A stretch of 64,000 nt of DNA from Plasmodium brasilianum (GCF_023973825.1 NC_090125.1:1547501-1611500); one strand, 5' to 3'. Positions 1-12,355 are shown, numbered from the stretch's first letter. Program-made: numbers and translations. The notes: generated from the sequence alone by a model not told the origin.

Positions 1-161
1 TTAATGTAACAAATTATAAAATTTATATGTTTACAAATCCTGCTTTCAGTTATATCATATAGTGAAGAAATTTTAATAAAGATTGACAAATACGTTCATA
101 CATGTAAGTGTATATTTACGTGTACATATATATTATATACACATGCAAAAGGGAAAAGAAG

Positions 162-2165
162 ATGGCAATGAAGCTAAACTATTTTAAGAAAAGTAATGCA
201 TTCATTCCAAGCTTTATTAATCATAAGGTAATGCATATTTTGAGAAAATTCTTCAGCACACTACGAAAAGAAAGAAATAAACTGAAAAATGAAAAATAAA
301 AGTGGAAAAATGAGGGGAAAAATGAGGGGGAAAATGAGAGGAAAAATGAATGAAAAATTAAAAGCAAGGTGAAAATATGGAAATACATAAAACTTTTAAA
401 TGGGATGGTTACAGTAACATATACAATGAGAAATTATAGTCTGTTCCACGTATAAACTGAGCAATTTTTATCGTCTTTTTAAAATTTTTGCTTTTTATTT
501 TCTCCTTTTTTTCTTTACATTTGTTCCCATTTTTCTTTTCATTTGCTCCTTTTTTTTTCATTTTTTTCTATTTTGTAGGTGTTAGGAAATTTATATAAGT
601 TTAATACCAACACTCAAAAAAATATAATTAAGAAGAAAAATGCCCAAGAACCGAAAGAGGTACAGCCTGAAAGGGATTACATTGATATAGGAAATGTGGA
701 ATATAAATATTGTCCCTACTTGAAGCCTTTAGACATAAAAGGCATTAAAAGGGCTGATAGAAAATTTGACTATAATAGTAGCTACGCTTTTATGGTTGCA
801 CAGAATGATTATAAAGAAAATTTAAAGGAGAAAAATTTGCTCACAAAATATTTATACAATGGAATGAAAGTACCATTGCCTCCCAAAAGATATAAAATAT
901 CGGAATATGTAAAATTTTAAATTTATTCAAAAATTATGAACAAGTCATGAAAAAGTCGTGAACAAATCATGAACAAATCATGTTTTTTTTTGTACATTTT
1001 TCCCAATTCCCATATTTGGTCATAATTTTGTTACCAAATAGCCATTATTATTGAATTTTAATTTTTTTTTTTTTTCCCTCTTTTGTTCTTTTGTTCTTTC
1101 TTTTCCGCTTTTCTTCTTTTCCGCTTTTCTTCTTTTCCACTTTTCGTCTTTTCCGCTTTTCTTCTTTTCCACTTTTCGTCTTTTCCGCTTTTATTTTTTG
1201 CCATTTCAGGTGGACATTAGGCTAGACATGTTTTCTCCTGTTATTATTTGGTGTGTTATATGTTTTCCATTCTTTTTTACAGGATATATGTAAGAAAAAA
1301 TGAGAAATGTGCAAGTACCAAAATGGGCATTTCTCTCCGTTATTAAGCGGTGCACAGTTGTCAAAAAATCATTGTAGCCCTCATTTATTATTATGTGTGC
1401 ATATATACAGATAGTCATGTGTACATATATATACGCCCAAATATATATCTTTTTTTCATAGGTGGTCAATACCGTAAATAAGTGAGCAGCATTAATTATT
1501 TGATGTACCATAAATTTTTAGATTTTTATCATACATCATTTATGAAGAAGTTTATGTAGAAGTATTAAAATGAGCATTTCTTCGCCTTCGCCTTTTTCTT
1601 TTCCTTTCTTTTCCTTTTTTTTTTTTTTGTTATTAATAACGAACATGTCGTAGTGAAAAAAAGAATGTGTAGCATTTATTTATTTATTGTTTTGTTTTGT
1701 ATTTTTTTTTTTTTTTTTTATAAATTGTAAATACATTATTGCAGTATTCATTTTACGACACAGTTACACATTAGTATTAGTATATCCCATTTTTTCCATA
1801 AATTGCACAATAGAACGTGAACGAAGTTACAAACCGAATTAACGTTAAGTATGATGGAGGAAAAAGGAGAGTAACTGAGCTGAAAAAGTGTGCATGGTTG
1901 CATGCATACATACATATGTACATACGTATATACTCACATTGCACACATATACACATATGTGTATACATTACGAAATGCAAATTACAAAAGCTGTACACTC
2001 TTTTGAGAAGTTCAGAATGAGCTGTCCTATTCGGAAACATTTACAATCAGAACATTTAAAATTTATAATTTTGTTTTAAAGCAAACTACGTTATCCCCGG
2101 ATACATATTTTTTAAATAGCGTTATGAAGACCGTTTTATTATTATTATTTTTTTTTTTTTTTTAA
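162..2165 (+). CDS. Six-exon gene of unknown function, probable single membrane span
   Basis: I do not recognise this protein. Exons proposed from splice signals and phase are 162-227, 579-908, 1210-1289, 1522-1561, 1814-1870 and 2016-2165, giving about 240 residues. Every junction is GT..AG and phases match (0, 0, 2, 0, 0). Exon 1 starts MAMKLNYFKK, and the exon 1-2 junction is the firmest. Exon 2 would also end at an in-frame TAA at 918, giving a 135-residue protein, but a GTAAAA donor at 909 leads into further open exons. Exons 3-4 encode a hydrophobic stretch (about residues 139-165, around SPVIIWCVICFPFFF) that looks like one transmembrane helix. Exon 5 carries RINVKYDGGKRR. The last exon ends in a poly-T run read as Leu/Phe, which is odd. 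A 12-nt microexon at 1462-1473 would also keep phase. The later exons are less certain than the first two. Confidence 0.55.
1085..1198. repeat. Pyrimidine-rich tandem repeat in an intron
   Basis: Degenerate units such as CTTTTCCGCTTTTCTT are repeated several times. They lie in the proposed second intron of the gene at 162-2165, just before its acceptor at 1208-1209, and may double as the polypyrimidine tract. Confidence 0.7.
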
Positions 2166-2274
2166 AGAGGAAAAGTTAACTTGCCATATTTGAATTAAAA
2201 TGCATAATAAGGCGCACATTCTGTACATATGTAGTAATGTAGAATTCGAAGCGAGCAGTGCATAAGAAAAAAAA

Positions 2275-2475
2275 AAAATAAATAAATAAAATAAATAAAT
2301 AAATAAAATAAATAAATAAAATAAATAAATAAAATAAATAAATAAAATAAATAAATAAAATAAATAAATAAAATAAATAAATAAAATAAATAAATAAAAT
2401 AAATAAATAAAATAAATAAATAAAATAAATAAATAAGATAAATAAAATAAATAAATAAAATAAATAAATAAAATG
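2275..2475. repeat. 13-bp A-rich tandem repeat
   Basis: About 15 copies of AAAATAAATAAAT, almost uniform. It lies between the convergent genes ending near 2165 and 2605. The long minus-strand reading frames across it (Phe/Tyr/Ile/Leu only) are products of the repeat. Confidence 0.9.
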
Positions 2476-2604
2476 CATAAATGAAAGGCCTTGCTATATT
2501 TTCCAATTTTTGAGCGCAAATAGGTGTATGTGCGCATTTATGCGTACGTGTGCGTATGCACCGGCATATGCACCTTGCTCAAGGAGACACCCCATTAGGG
2601 GCTA

Positions 2605-5600
2605 CTACCACAGAACGGGATAAGTACTCTGCAAGTTCAAATGCTCGAAGTTTCTAAAATTCGTGAGATTCATATTTTTGTTATTTTTATTTTTACCATA
2701 AGATGTATTAGAGCATTCTCCATTTAGTGAGTTATATATATCTCTTTGTCGTAGAAAATTTATGAGATCGTCTTTTTCGATTTTTTTATTGTCGTTTTTG
2801 AATTGTTTAAGTGTTTTGGTATTACTAGCAATTTTTTTTTTTAATAAAGGATTTTTTTTTTTCATACAGTTAAAAAAATTTTTTTCATTTGACATTATTT
2901 CATTTAGAAGTTTAATGGTATTACTTTTTTTGTCTGTAACACACTGTGTTATAATATGTTGCACGGATGAGTTAACTTGACAGTAGTTACTATTCCCTGT
3001 GTAAACGTTCTCATTCATTTGTACTATTCCACCGTTTTGAACTACACTATTTTGTACTACTCCACCATTTTGTACTACTCCACCATTTTGTACTACTCCA
3101 CCATTTTGTACTACTCCACCATTTTGTACTACTCCACCATTTTGTACTACTCCACCATTTTGTACTACTCCACCATTTTGTACTACTCCACCATTTTGTA
3201 CTACCCCGCCATTTTGTATTACCCCACCATTTTGTACTACCCCACCATTTTGTACTACCCCACCATTTTGTACTACCCCGCCATTTTGTATTACCCCACC
3301 ACTACCCCACCATTTTGTACTACCATTTTGTATACCCCACCATTTTGTACTACCCCACCATTTTGTACTACCCCACCATTTTGTACTACCCCACCATTTT
3401 GTACTACCCCGCCATTTTGTATTACCCCACCATTTTGTATTACCCCACCATTTTGTACTACCCCACCATTTTGTACTACCCCGCCATTTTGTATTACCCC
3501 ACCATTTTGTACCATCTCATCCTTTTTTGCTTTACTTGTGAACACACTTAATTTATCACGTGCTGAAAAATTATCAGTAAGAGAGCATGTGATGCTGCAG
3601 CTTATGCTATTGTTGGTTTGGCCATCTGTGAGATGTTTTTTTTTTGAGACTTCTTCTTTTAAAATTTTTCTGTAATGTGTAGTAGAATTATCCTCTGCAG
3701 GTATACAATTGTGACCTGACTTGTTCATACTTTTTTTTTTTTTTTTGTCATTCGAAATGTATGTACCCGGTGAAGAGTTGAACGTTCGGGAGTTCTCATT
3801 CATGTTCCTTTCGTCGAAATCCCTTCTGTTGAAGCTCCTTTCGTTCAAGCTTTCTCCTTCGTAGTGTTTCTCCTTTTTCGTAACTGAGCCAACTTGTATA
3901 TAACTGTTACCCCCTTTGTAGGTAGGACATACGTTAGAGTCATCTACACACAAATTAGGGGGTACCTTTTCATGGGAATTGAAATGAAGAACATATTTTT
4001 TTCCCTTTCCTGTTTCTATATTGTAGTAATTTTGCTTTTTTTTCTTAATATTTTTATTTTCTATATTTTTTTGACAATTGTCTGTGCCACTAATATGAGT
4101 ACAATAATAATTGCACTTATAATTGCATTTTTCAAAATGGATGTTTTCTTTTTTTTCTTCGTTCATCCAAATGTTTACAGAATTTACTTCATTCATGCAA
4201 GTAATATTGTTCATCATGTTAGAATTGCCTTGTTCATTAATTTTGGTTGAAGGATTGTTCTTAGTATTACTTTTGTTTTGCATGTTTAATACATCTTTTT
4301 TACTTGATTTATTTTTTTTTGACTTTTTTTTCAATGGTATAAGTAACAAACAGTGGTCATTCTTTAAGTTCCCTCCATAGGTTACAGAGTATATATTTTT
4401 TTTGTTTATATTCAACAATATTGCATTGCCATGAGTGAAATTGGATAAGAGTTCGTCTACACATTTTAAATCGTATATTTTATGCACATCATAATTTTTA
4501 GCGCTATTACGGCTGCTCAACCTGTTCGTGCTTCCTCCATCGTTTGCAGTGTTTGCTGCTTCCGAGTTATCTAACTTTTCCTTATTTTTCATCTCATGAT
4601 TTCTAGTTATTTTGATATGCTTCCTACACTGATTAGAACACATCTTATCCTTCATTTTATTATTTTCTAAATTCGGTATACATGATTCGTATGTGTTCTT
4701 AAAGAAAAAATTGTCTACATTTTCTGCAGTCCTAATTATATCATAGATGTTTGTACACTTCCTATGACAGTTGCTTGCTTCACAGTTTCTCTGCAGATTT
4801 GTATTCCCTTCACACTGTTTTAGCTCCTTATCCAAGCTTAGACTGTTCAAGTAATTTATGTTTTTTGAATTGTTCAAGTTAATGTCTATATTTTCTAACT
4901 CTACGGAGTTTTCCCCATCACAAGGTTGTATTTTTTTTTCCTCATTTTTATTAGGGGGTAACACAGAATCTATCTGCGTGTTCTTGGTTCTATGCATGCT
5001 ATGTGTTCTTATATTTCTTTGCTCTAGATACATAACCAACGCCTGCGGCTGATTTTTTTCTTTCTTTTCCTCTTTTAATACTCTACGTTTGAGTATTATC
5101 TCTTTATCGTTAGGCGTTATGCATCCTTGTAATTTCCTTTTTTTTCCTCCTTTTTCCCCCTCCCGGTTACTGCTGTTGCTGTTGTTGTTACTTGGACTGC
5201 TGCTACTATTGTTTACTCTACTGCTTTTACTATTACTTCCGTTGCTTCCCTTGATGCAGGTAGTTCTAATATTCCTCTTACTGTGCGATTTGTTGTCGCT
5301 AATCCCCCCCTTGCTGTCGTTGGCCCCCTCCTCAAACCTCTTAGCATGAGGAATTCCACTATTATCAGGATTGAAATTGCACCAATAGGGATCCATTTTC
5401 ATGTTCCCCTTAAACTCATGAGAACAGTTAGTATATCTACTTTGATCTACTGGCAAGTTATCTATCTTTTCCGTCTTTTTCATATCCATGTTAGTGTTAT
5501 TTTTATTCATCTCATACGACATAGTTGATAGACTCTCTTGATACAAAGACAAGTTTTCCTTAGCATTTTTATTAAAAAATTGATTTAATGCATTTACACT

Positions 5601-6777
5601 TTTTCCATATATTTTATGTATTTTTAGCGCTTCTTCAAAAACCCCAAATTCGTAAGATAGCTGCCATAACATGTTTATATTATAAAATGGTAAATTTGAA
5701 ATACATGCAGGAGGTTTTATTTTATGAGAAAGAATGTTTTTACACTGAGATGTATTTTCTCTATATACTCTACGAATTAACTCTAGCATACGCCTTCTTC
5801 CTTTAGCTCCTAGTTGTTTGCAAAACCCTGGGTAGTACTTTATTTTTTTTTCTTCCTTTACCTCGTTTTTCGCGCCTATTTTTTCGCCTATTTTTTCGCC
5901 TATTTTTTCGCCTGTTTTTTCGCCTATTTTGTCGCCTGTTTTTTCGCCCGTTTCCCCCCCTATTTTTATCTCCATTTTTTCCTCTTTTTTCCCCTCTTCG
6001 TCTATTTCGGAAACGCTATTTTTAAGCTCATACTTGTTTACGTGTGACAAAGCATTTTCCTTAGTACGTTCTTCTTCATTTGTATATGTATAAGGCATGT
6101 TGTCCTTATCTTCAGTGTGGCTACTCTTGTCGATCGATACAACGCCCCCTTCAGACCTGCAGCTCTGAAAGGGAATCCGAAAAAAAAAAGAAAAAAAAAT
6201 AGGTGAGCAGTGCGAAAAAAGGATGAGTATAAAAGGAGGCGTATATGTAATACACGTTTAGGAATTGGCAAATATGCACATTTCACGCCATTTTGAGCCA
6301 TTGCTACAATAGCGGTTTACTCCTTAGTGCTTACCGGTAATAGGTTATTCCTCTTATTGAGTGAAATTTTCATGATGATATCAAAGAGATTTCTCGAGTA
6401 CTTGAACGTTTCATAGTTGCAGTTTGGATAGTTCGAACCACTTGCTATCATTTTATTACTCTCATCAATTATATAGTTTAAAGTAGGAATAGGCACATTT
6501 AAATTCAAAAACAGTCTATTATTTAAGTCCGATAAATTATTTTTCGTGTTATAATAATTCTGTAAAGGAGGGGGGGAAGGAAAAACGTAACACATAATAT
6601 GTTGTAAGGGAGAAGGGAGGGCGCTCAAGCGTATGTATAAACATATGTATATACGTACATACTTACATACACACTTCATGCATACATATGTAGTAGCATA
6701 AAACTTACGCTCTTTTTATCCCTGTTATCTTCTATCTGCTTTTCGAGAATACTGAAATTGCAGATACCATTTGACAT
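2605..6777 (-). CDS. Three-exon low-complexity protein, frame broken in a repeat array
   Basis: I do not recognise this protein. Exon 1 is 6777-6709 (start MSNGICNFSILEKQ), exon 2 is 6559-6335, and exon 3 begins at 6164. Donors are GTAAGT and GTAAGC, acceptors TTTACAG and TTTCAG, all phase 0. Exon 3 has an acidic, Lys-rich start with GEKIGEK-type repeats (near 5870-5960), then a less repetitive block (around RRRMLELIRRVYREN and NMLWQLSYEFGVFEEALKIH) that is probably the folded part. A long Asn/Ser/Lys-rich region follows. The C-terminal part is an array of the hexapeptide VVQNGG. As assembled, exon 3 stops at 3291 inside this array. The array and a further 137 well-formed residues (3018-2605, ending STYPVLW) continue in another frame. 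So the intact protein is either about 1055 residues and truncated here, or roughly 1280 residues if the break is an assembly or allelic indel. There are no recognisable enzymatic motifs. Confidence 0.7.
3029..3512. repeat. 18-bp coding minisatellite (VVQNGG units)
   Basis: About 25 copies of an 18-bp unit, on the plus strand CCACCATTTTGTACTACC, encode VVQNGG on the minus strand. Near 3290-3345 the pattern is broken by an 11-bp remnant and a 30-bp compound unit. Their sum (41 bp) is not a multiple of three, so the reading frame changes here. Confidence 0.9.
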
Positions 6778-7193
6778 TTTATTGAATATAGAATAATAAA
6801 GCAAATAGAGAAGAAAAAAAAAAAAAAAGGAGAACTCTAGGAAAGGTGTAGATAGATGGGTGAGAAAAGGTAGTGGATAAAAAGCTAAGTGAACAGAAAA
6901 TATTTTTAATAAAAAAAATTATGTATTTTTAAAAACATCTGATTGCGTGTACGCACGTATATATGATACATGTGTATGTGCTTATATATGTATGTATATA
7001 TGTAAGTATCAAAGCGAATGTACTCTACAGCGATAGAAAATTTTGTATAATGGAAGGTCGTAAAAGAAAAGACAGCTTATCGATGCAAAATAAGAAAAAA
7101 AAAAAATTAAACTTATAACAACAAACGGTTAAAGAATTAAAAGCAATAAAATATGCACAAAAGGAAATTACAATTTCTTCTTTAAATTTGCTC

Positions 7194-7244
<51 letters not shown>

Positions 7245-7306
7245 CCTTTTACTATTAAAATATTTTTATCTCTTTTCTCTTTTTTTATTTTTATTTTATC
7301 ATTTTA

Positions 7307-7415
7307 TCATTTTATAATTTATCATTATAACATTTTATAATTTATCATTATAACATTTTATAATTTATTATTATAACATTTTATAATTTATCATTATAAC
7401 ATTTTATAATTATAT
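7307..7415. repeat. 23-bp AT repeat between poly-T tracts
   Basis: About five copies of a 23-bp unit beginning CATTTTATAATTTATCATT. It is flanked on both sides by T-runs of about 38 and 48 bases. Confidence 0.8.
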
Positions 7416-7468
<53 letters not shown>

Positions 7469-8020
7469 CTTTTTTGTTCCTTTTTTTCATATAGATTACT
7501 GCTGCAAAGAATGACAACTCCTGTTACACAATCACATGAGTTGCCCCAAACGTTGTCTTTATATTTTATTTATTAACGCATATTTTTACATAGTATAATT
7601 TACATATAATATCATTCAAATATTTTACTTATTATATTATATTACTTGTATTTTACGTATTATATTATGCTACTTGTATTTTATGACTTACAATTTTTTG
7701 GAATTTTTTTTTTTTTTTTAATATATCCATAAAAAGATATATATATGTTGTCACAATTAAGCAGAAATATCGTCATAAAACTTTATTTTGTTAATAGAGA
7801 AAATATTATTAAAGTGGTTATACAAATAAGCAGATAAATAAGAAAAAAAAAATAAAAATTAAGAATGCAAAATTGGATATAAGAAAAAATAACTCGAAGA
7901 TAAAGAAAAGCAAATGAAGGAGCAGACAGACGTGATAAAGTACACACACACTTGCACATATGCATGTGTGTATGCATGAACTTATGTATGTATATTTAAG
8001 CATATTTATATATATACATA

Positions 8021-8148
8021 TAATGTTTATGCATATTTATGTTTATGCATATTTATGTTTATACATATTTATGTTTATACATATTTATGTTTATACATAT
8101 TTATGTTTATACATATTTATGTTTATACATATTTATGTTTATACATAT
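8021..8148. repeat. 16-bp tandem repeat
   Basis: About eight copies of CATATTTATGTTTATA, with GCATAT variants in the first units. Confidence 0.85.
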
Positions 8149-8834
8149 ACGTATGAACAGGCAAGATAAAAAACAAACTAGGTGCTTCTCACAATTACAG
8201 ACTACTGTTGCATGAAAAGGACAAACAGTGTAGAAATAATTATAAGGGAATGAGCCCATGAATATGCGAGCATATGCAGCCATATATGTACATATATATA
8301 TGCAGCGATACATGTGAGCATATATATGCAGCTATATACGTGCGTATACTTTTACGCACACATGTGCTTATATATGTGTTAAAAATAAACAAGAGTAGTG
8401 AAAAAAAAAAATTAAAAGGAAAAAAAATATTATATTTTTAAAAAAATTACTAGTAATCATACATGATTAATGAGTTAAGGGAATAGAACATTGAATAAAG
8501 AATAATAAGAGCAGTAAAGAATGTACAAATCTACAAACAAACAAAAACATACATACATATATATGTATATACATATGAGCCCACATATATATACGTTTAT
8601 ATGTATGTAACTTTGTCAATGTAAATTATCTAGACAAGGTGGAAATGCACAAACGATTTGTACAATCAAAAAGGACAAATAAAATATTCTGAACGTGTAC
8701 ATAAGCTCTTGCTGTAATCTCTTGTCCGTGCATGTACAAGATTACTAAAAATCTTCAGAGCAAATAAACGTTTCACTGTAAGTGCACTAATAGTACGAGG
8801 TATAAAAATGAAAAAAAAAAAAAAAAAGAAAAAA

Positions 8835-9064
8835 AAAAAAAAGAATAAAAGAAAGGAGTAAAATAAAGGAATAAAATGAAAGAATATAATAAAGGGATAA
8901 AATGAAAGAATATAATAAAGGTATAAAATGAAAGAATATAATAAAAGAATAAAATAAAGCAATAAAATAAAGCAATAAAATAAAGCAATAAAATAAAGCA
9001 ATAAAATAAGGCAATAAAATAAAGGAATAAAATAAAGGAATAAAATAAAGGAATAAAATAAAGG
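8835..9064. repeat. Degenerate 13-bp purine-rich repeats
   Basis: Successive variants of GGAATAAAATAAA and GCAATAAAATAAA, plus AGAATATAATAAAG-type units, form a purine-rich strand of about 230 bp. The open minus-strand frames through it contain almost only Phe, Tyr, Leu, Ile and Ser and are not taken as genes. Confidence 0.8.
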
Positions 9065-9462
9065 AACAAAAGGGAGAAAATCAGCAACACCACCAGCCGG
9101 AGCAATAATTAGTACGGCAGGAATAAAAGATAACATATAAAAATTAATTATATGAAAAAAACTTGGTATGATTAGCTTAAGGATTGACTGAGTGATTGAC
9201 AAACATAATGAAGATAACGAAGAGGGCATATAAACTTAACAAATAAAAAAATACGAATCTATAGATGAAGGAACGAACAAAACTACGACTGAAGAGACAA
9301 ATGAAAGGGTAAATAAAAGGATGAATGAAAAAAATTAATAAAATGAAAAAGGAAATGAAACTAAGTAAACATGAAAACAGTGAAAACGCATAAGGTAAGA
9401 GAACGACGAAAAGACAAGATATGAAAAAAGAGAAATAAAATATTACACTAACAAATATAACA

Positions 9463-9598
9463 GTAAAATTATTTAGTAGTAAAATTATTTAGTAGTAAAA
9501 TTATTTAGCAGTAAAATTATTTAGTAGTAAAATTATTTAGCAGTAAAATTATTTAGTAGTAAAATTATTTAGCAGTAAAATTATTTGGTAGTAAAACT
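9463..9598. repeat. 16-bp tandem repeat, first of an adjacent pair
   Basis: About eight copies of AGTAGTAAAATTATTT with AGCAG variants. It is followed directly by an unrelated array with the same 16-bp period. Confidence 0.85.
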
Positions 9599-9603
9599 AT
9601 GCA

Positions 9604-9742
9604 ATATTCAAACTATGCAGTATTCAAACTACGCAGCATTCAAACTACGCAGCATTCAAACTACGCAACATTCAAACTATGCAGCATTCAAACTACGCAG
9701 TATTCAAACTACGCAGTATTCAAACTATGCAGTGTTCAAGCT
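9604..9742. repeat. 16-bp tandem repeat, second of an adjacent pair
   Basis: About eight copies of CATTCAAACTACGCAG, with TAT/TAC and GCAGC/GCAGT variants. It abuts the 9463-9598 array. Confidence 0.85.
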
Positions 9743-10824
9743 ATATAGCTAAATAACGAAGTACTGAAACTATCTAGTAAAAATATTTAAGTATGTAATT
9801 AACGACTAATTGACGAAGGTACATGAAGAGCTAAATTAACGATGATGAAAATGATAGGAAAAAATTAATTGTATGCAGTATTGATGCTAGAGCTTAAAAC
9901 GCATAGCATCGTAATATTTATTATTCTACAATAAATACACATTGTTCACTTAACATATAAGCCACAAATATGTGCACTTTATATAAATATATTGTATATA
10001 CATATATGTATATATATATATATATATGCTTATTTTCTATTTTGGCATTTATTAAACACGTACATAAGTTGATACGAGGTGCATACTTAGAACAATTCTC
10101 TATTTTTTACGAAGTATTTTTTTTTTATATTTATACTAAAAAAAAAAAAATAAGGAAAAAAGAAAAAGAAAAAAAAAAAAAAAAAAAAAAAACAATGCTT
10201 ATGGGTGCAACAAAAGACAATTGCTTTCTTGATTTATAATTTATTTTTTTTCTTTTTTCGCTACAATCATACCAATAAAACTAATAAAAAAAGAAAATTG
10301 TAAAGACACTAGAATAAAAGCACAAACACGTTAAGATATGAAATTAAAATGTAAAAATGGAATTATGAAGAAAAACTTTAAGTACTTAAAAAAAAAAAAA
10401 AAAAAGATGTGATCATTCATACATTTATATCTAGTATCTTCACAAGAAGCATAAATAGGCGCACAAAGGCATAAGTGCACAGAAATAAATAATGCAATAC
10501 GCATATTAAGACAGTCCTAAAGAATATATTTGCATACACTCGCATATAAATATATATATGAGCGTAAAAAAAATGAGTTACAAACTTTCATATATTTTAT
10601 CTTTAATGAATAATACAAGCTCTAATTAGTGGCACTAAATTTTTGTCTCTAATATGTAAAAAATTATTTGTGTAATTGGACTAAATATGTAGGCACAGGT
10701 GTGAAATGAATACGACTTTTTTTTTTTTTTTTTTATTTATTTTATGTATTTTCTACGTTTTTGCTTTTTTAAGTTTTTACGTTAAGTTTTATAAATATTT
10801 ATTCTTTTATGCTTTTTTATATTT

Positions 10825-10995
10825 TTATGCTTCTTACATTTTTTATGCTTCTTACATTTTTTATGCTTCTTACATTTTTTATGCTTCTTGCATTTTTCAT
10901 GATTCTTGCATTTTTCATGATTCTTATGTTTTTTATGTTCTTTACATTTTTTAGGCTTTTTACATATTTTATGGTTCTTACATTTTTTAGGCTTT
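10825..10995. repeat. 18-bp T-rich tandem repeat
   Basis: Units of about 18 bp such as TTCTTACATTTTTTATGC become more degenerate to the right. No gene is supported across it. Confidence 0.75.
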
Positions 10996-11052
10996 TTTTT
11001 TTTTTTTTTTTTATTTTATATAGCTTTGAAGAAAATAAAAAAAAAGCTTATC

Positions 11053-11068
11053 ACCTGAACGTTCAGGT
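11053..11068. other. Perfect 16-bp palindrome
   Basis: ACCTGAACGTTCAGGT is its own reverse complement. A half-site, GTTCAGGTG, recurs at 11119-11127. It could bind a dimeric factor or be chance; nothing else here shows its role. Confidence 0.4.
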
Positions 11069-11577
11069 ATTTTTTTTTCCTTCGTTACCACACTTAAAAT
11101 AGTAAGTCCTGAGGGTATGTTCAGGTGTTTCTATAATATACACACTATTGTGCAAATGTACATCCAAGTATGGTATTACAAACTCAATCATTCAAATACT
11201 TTCACTTAAACTATTTGATACAAACAGTGTCCTATGCATACACCTATATTTTAATTTTTAATAAAAAATTAAAAAATAAAATAATTTTTCAAAGTCAAAA
11301 AGGGAAACATAAGTATAAGTGCGAGTGTAAGATTAAAAAGAAAACATATCTACTTTTGGAGCGCGCATTTGAGGGAGTACGTTTGTGATAACTCCTTCTA
11401 AAATGAATATTTTAAAATGTATATTTAAAGTGTGTATGTGTGTGGGTATTTGCTTGTGTAATTATACATGCTCATATCAAGTGTAAGTAATAACAAAAGA
11501 AGTGAAAAAAAAAAAAAAATTATGACAGATATTTTAAAGAGGTATAATTTACTCATAACAATTTTTTAATTAAAATA

Positions 11578-11715
11578 AAATAATTGAACAAATAGATAAA
11601 CACGTAGAAAAACAAATAGATAAACACGTAGAAAAACAAATAGATAAACACGTAGAAAAACAAATAGATAAACAAGTAGAAAAATAGATAAACAAGTAGA
11701 AAAATAGATAAACAA
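11578..11715. repeat. 24-bp tandem repeat
   Basis: Copies of AAATAGATAAACACGTAGAAAAAC, with shortened variants lacking the second half to the right. Confidence 0.85.
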
Positions 11716-11912
11716 ATATATGAACAACTACGTGAACAAATACATGAACAAATATATGAACTAATGCGTGAACACATATATAAACTAATATATAATACAA
11801 AACCAAACAACAAAATGAACCACAAGCACAATGAAATAAATTTACAGCTGAAAATTTATGTAAAAATTAAAAAAAAAAAAAAAAAATGCGGGCTTAATCA
11901 AAACACTTAACC

Positions 11913-11943
11913 GTCCGATGTGTGTACCTTATGCGCAACGGAC
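11913..11943. other. GC-rich hairpin, possible RNA element
   Basis: GTCCG (11913-11917) pairs with CGGAC (11939-11943). After an A/A mismatch, TGTGT (11919-11923) pairs with GCGCA (11933-11937) using G-U wobbles, closing a 9-nt loop. It stands out from the AT-rich surroundings. The same stretch can also be read as codons, so an exon is an alternative. Confidence 0.3.
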
Positions 11944-12207
11944 ATGAAAAAGAACAAATTGTCAATTGATCGAACTGGACTCATGTACATGTACATAAGC
12001 TAAAAATAAGAAATGACGACATGTCGACGTTTTGTTATCGGGATTTTGCTTTGTTTCGTTTTTCTTTTTTTTTTTTTTTTTTCCCCATTAAACAAACATG
12101 AAAATATATATGTATGCATATGTATATGTAACTGCAATGAAGTAGCACTGGGCGATAGCACAATGCTCCTTCTTTCCTTGCGCATCACATGCATACGCGT
12201 TAAGCAG

Positions 12208-12355
12208 TACCATTTAAAGACACATCGATAATTGAGAATTTTGTAAGGAAAGAGAAAAACTTACTGATGTTGTTTCTCACTTATTTTTATTTCCTTTTTG
12301 TGGAAAAATAGCATCAAGAGATGAGCAAGGAAGAAATCGAACGCGTAGAAAGGAA
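12208..12355 (+). other. Candidate pair of small coding exons
   Basis: An open stretch 12208-12242 reads PFKDTSIIENF. It is preceded by a pyrimidine-rich tract ending in CAG and followed by a GTAAGG donor. A 69-nt intron ends in AATAG, and the next stretch, 12312-12355, reads HQEMSKEEIERVER in matching phase and meets a GTAAAA donor. A possible third exon at 12452 adds a short tail ending in a stop. No start codon with a good donor was found upstream, so the gene is incomplete as described. It could be an unrecognised short protein or a coincidence of composition. Confidence 0.25.

Noticed and set aside
2145..2537. Three overlapping minus frames of FYLFIL type
   Set aside because: Translations of the 13-bp AAAATAAATAAAT repeat.
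7200..7470. Possible centromere in the poly-T/AT-rich block
   Set aside because: Plasmodium centromeres are extremely AT-rich over about 2-3 kb; here the AT-extreme part is only a few hundred bases.
7040..7580. Short frames at 7051 (MEGRKRKDSLSMQN) and 7497 that might be exons of one gene
   Set aside because: No donor and acceptor pair joins them in phase, and the opposite strand reads equally well at 7490-7570.
8666..9229. 187-codon minus-strand hydrophobic frame
   Set aside because: Its centre is a degenerate 13-bp repeat; the ends look slightly more protein-like but have no splice signals or motif.
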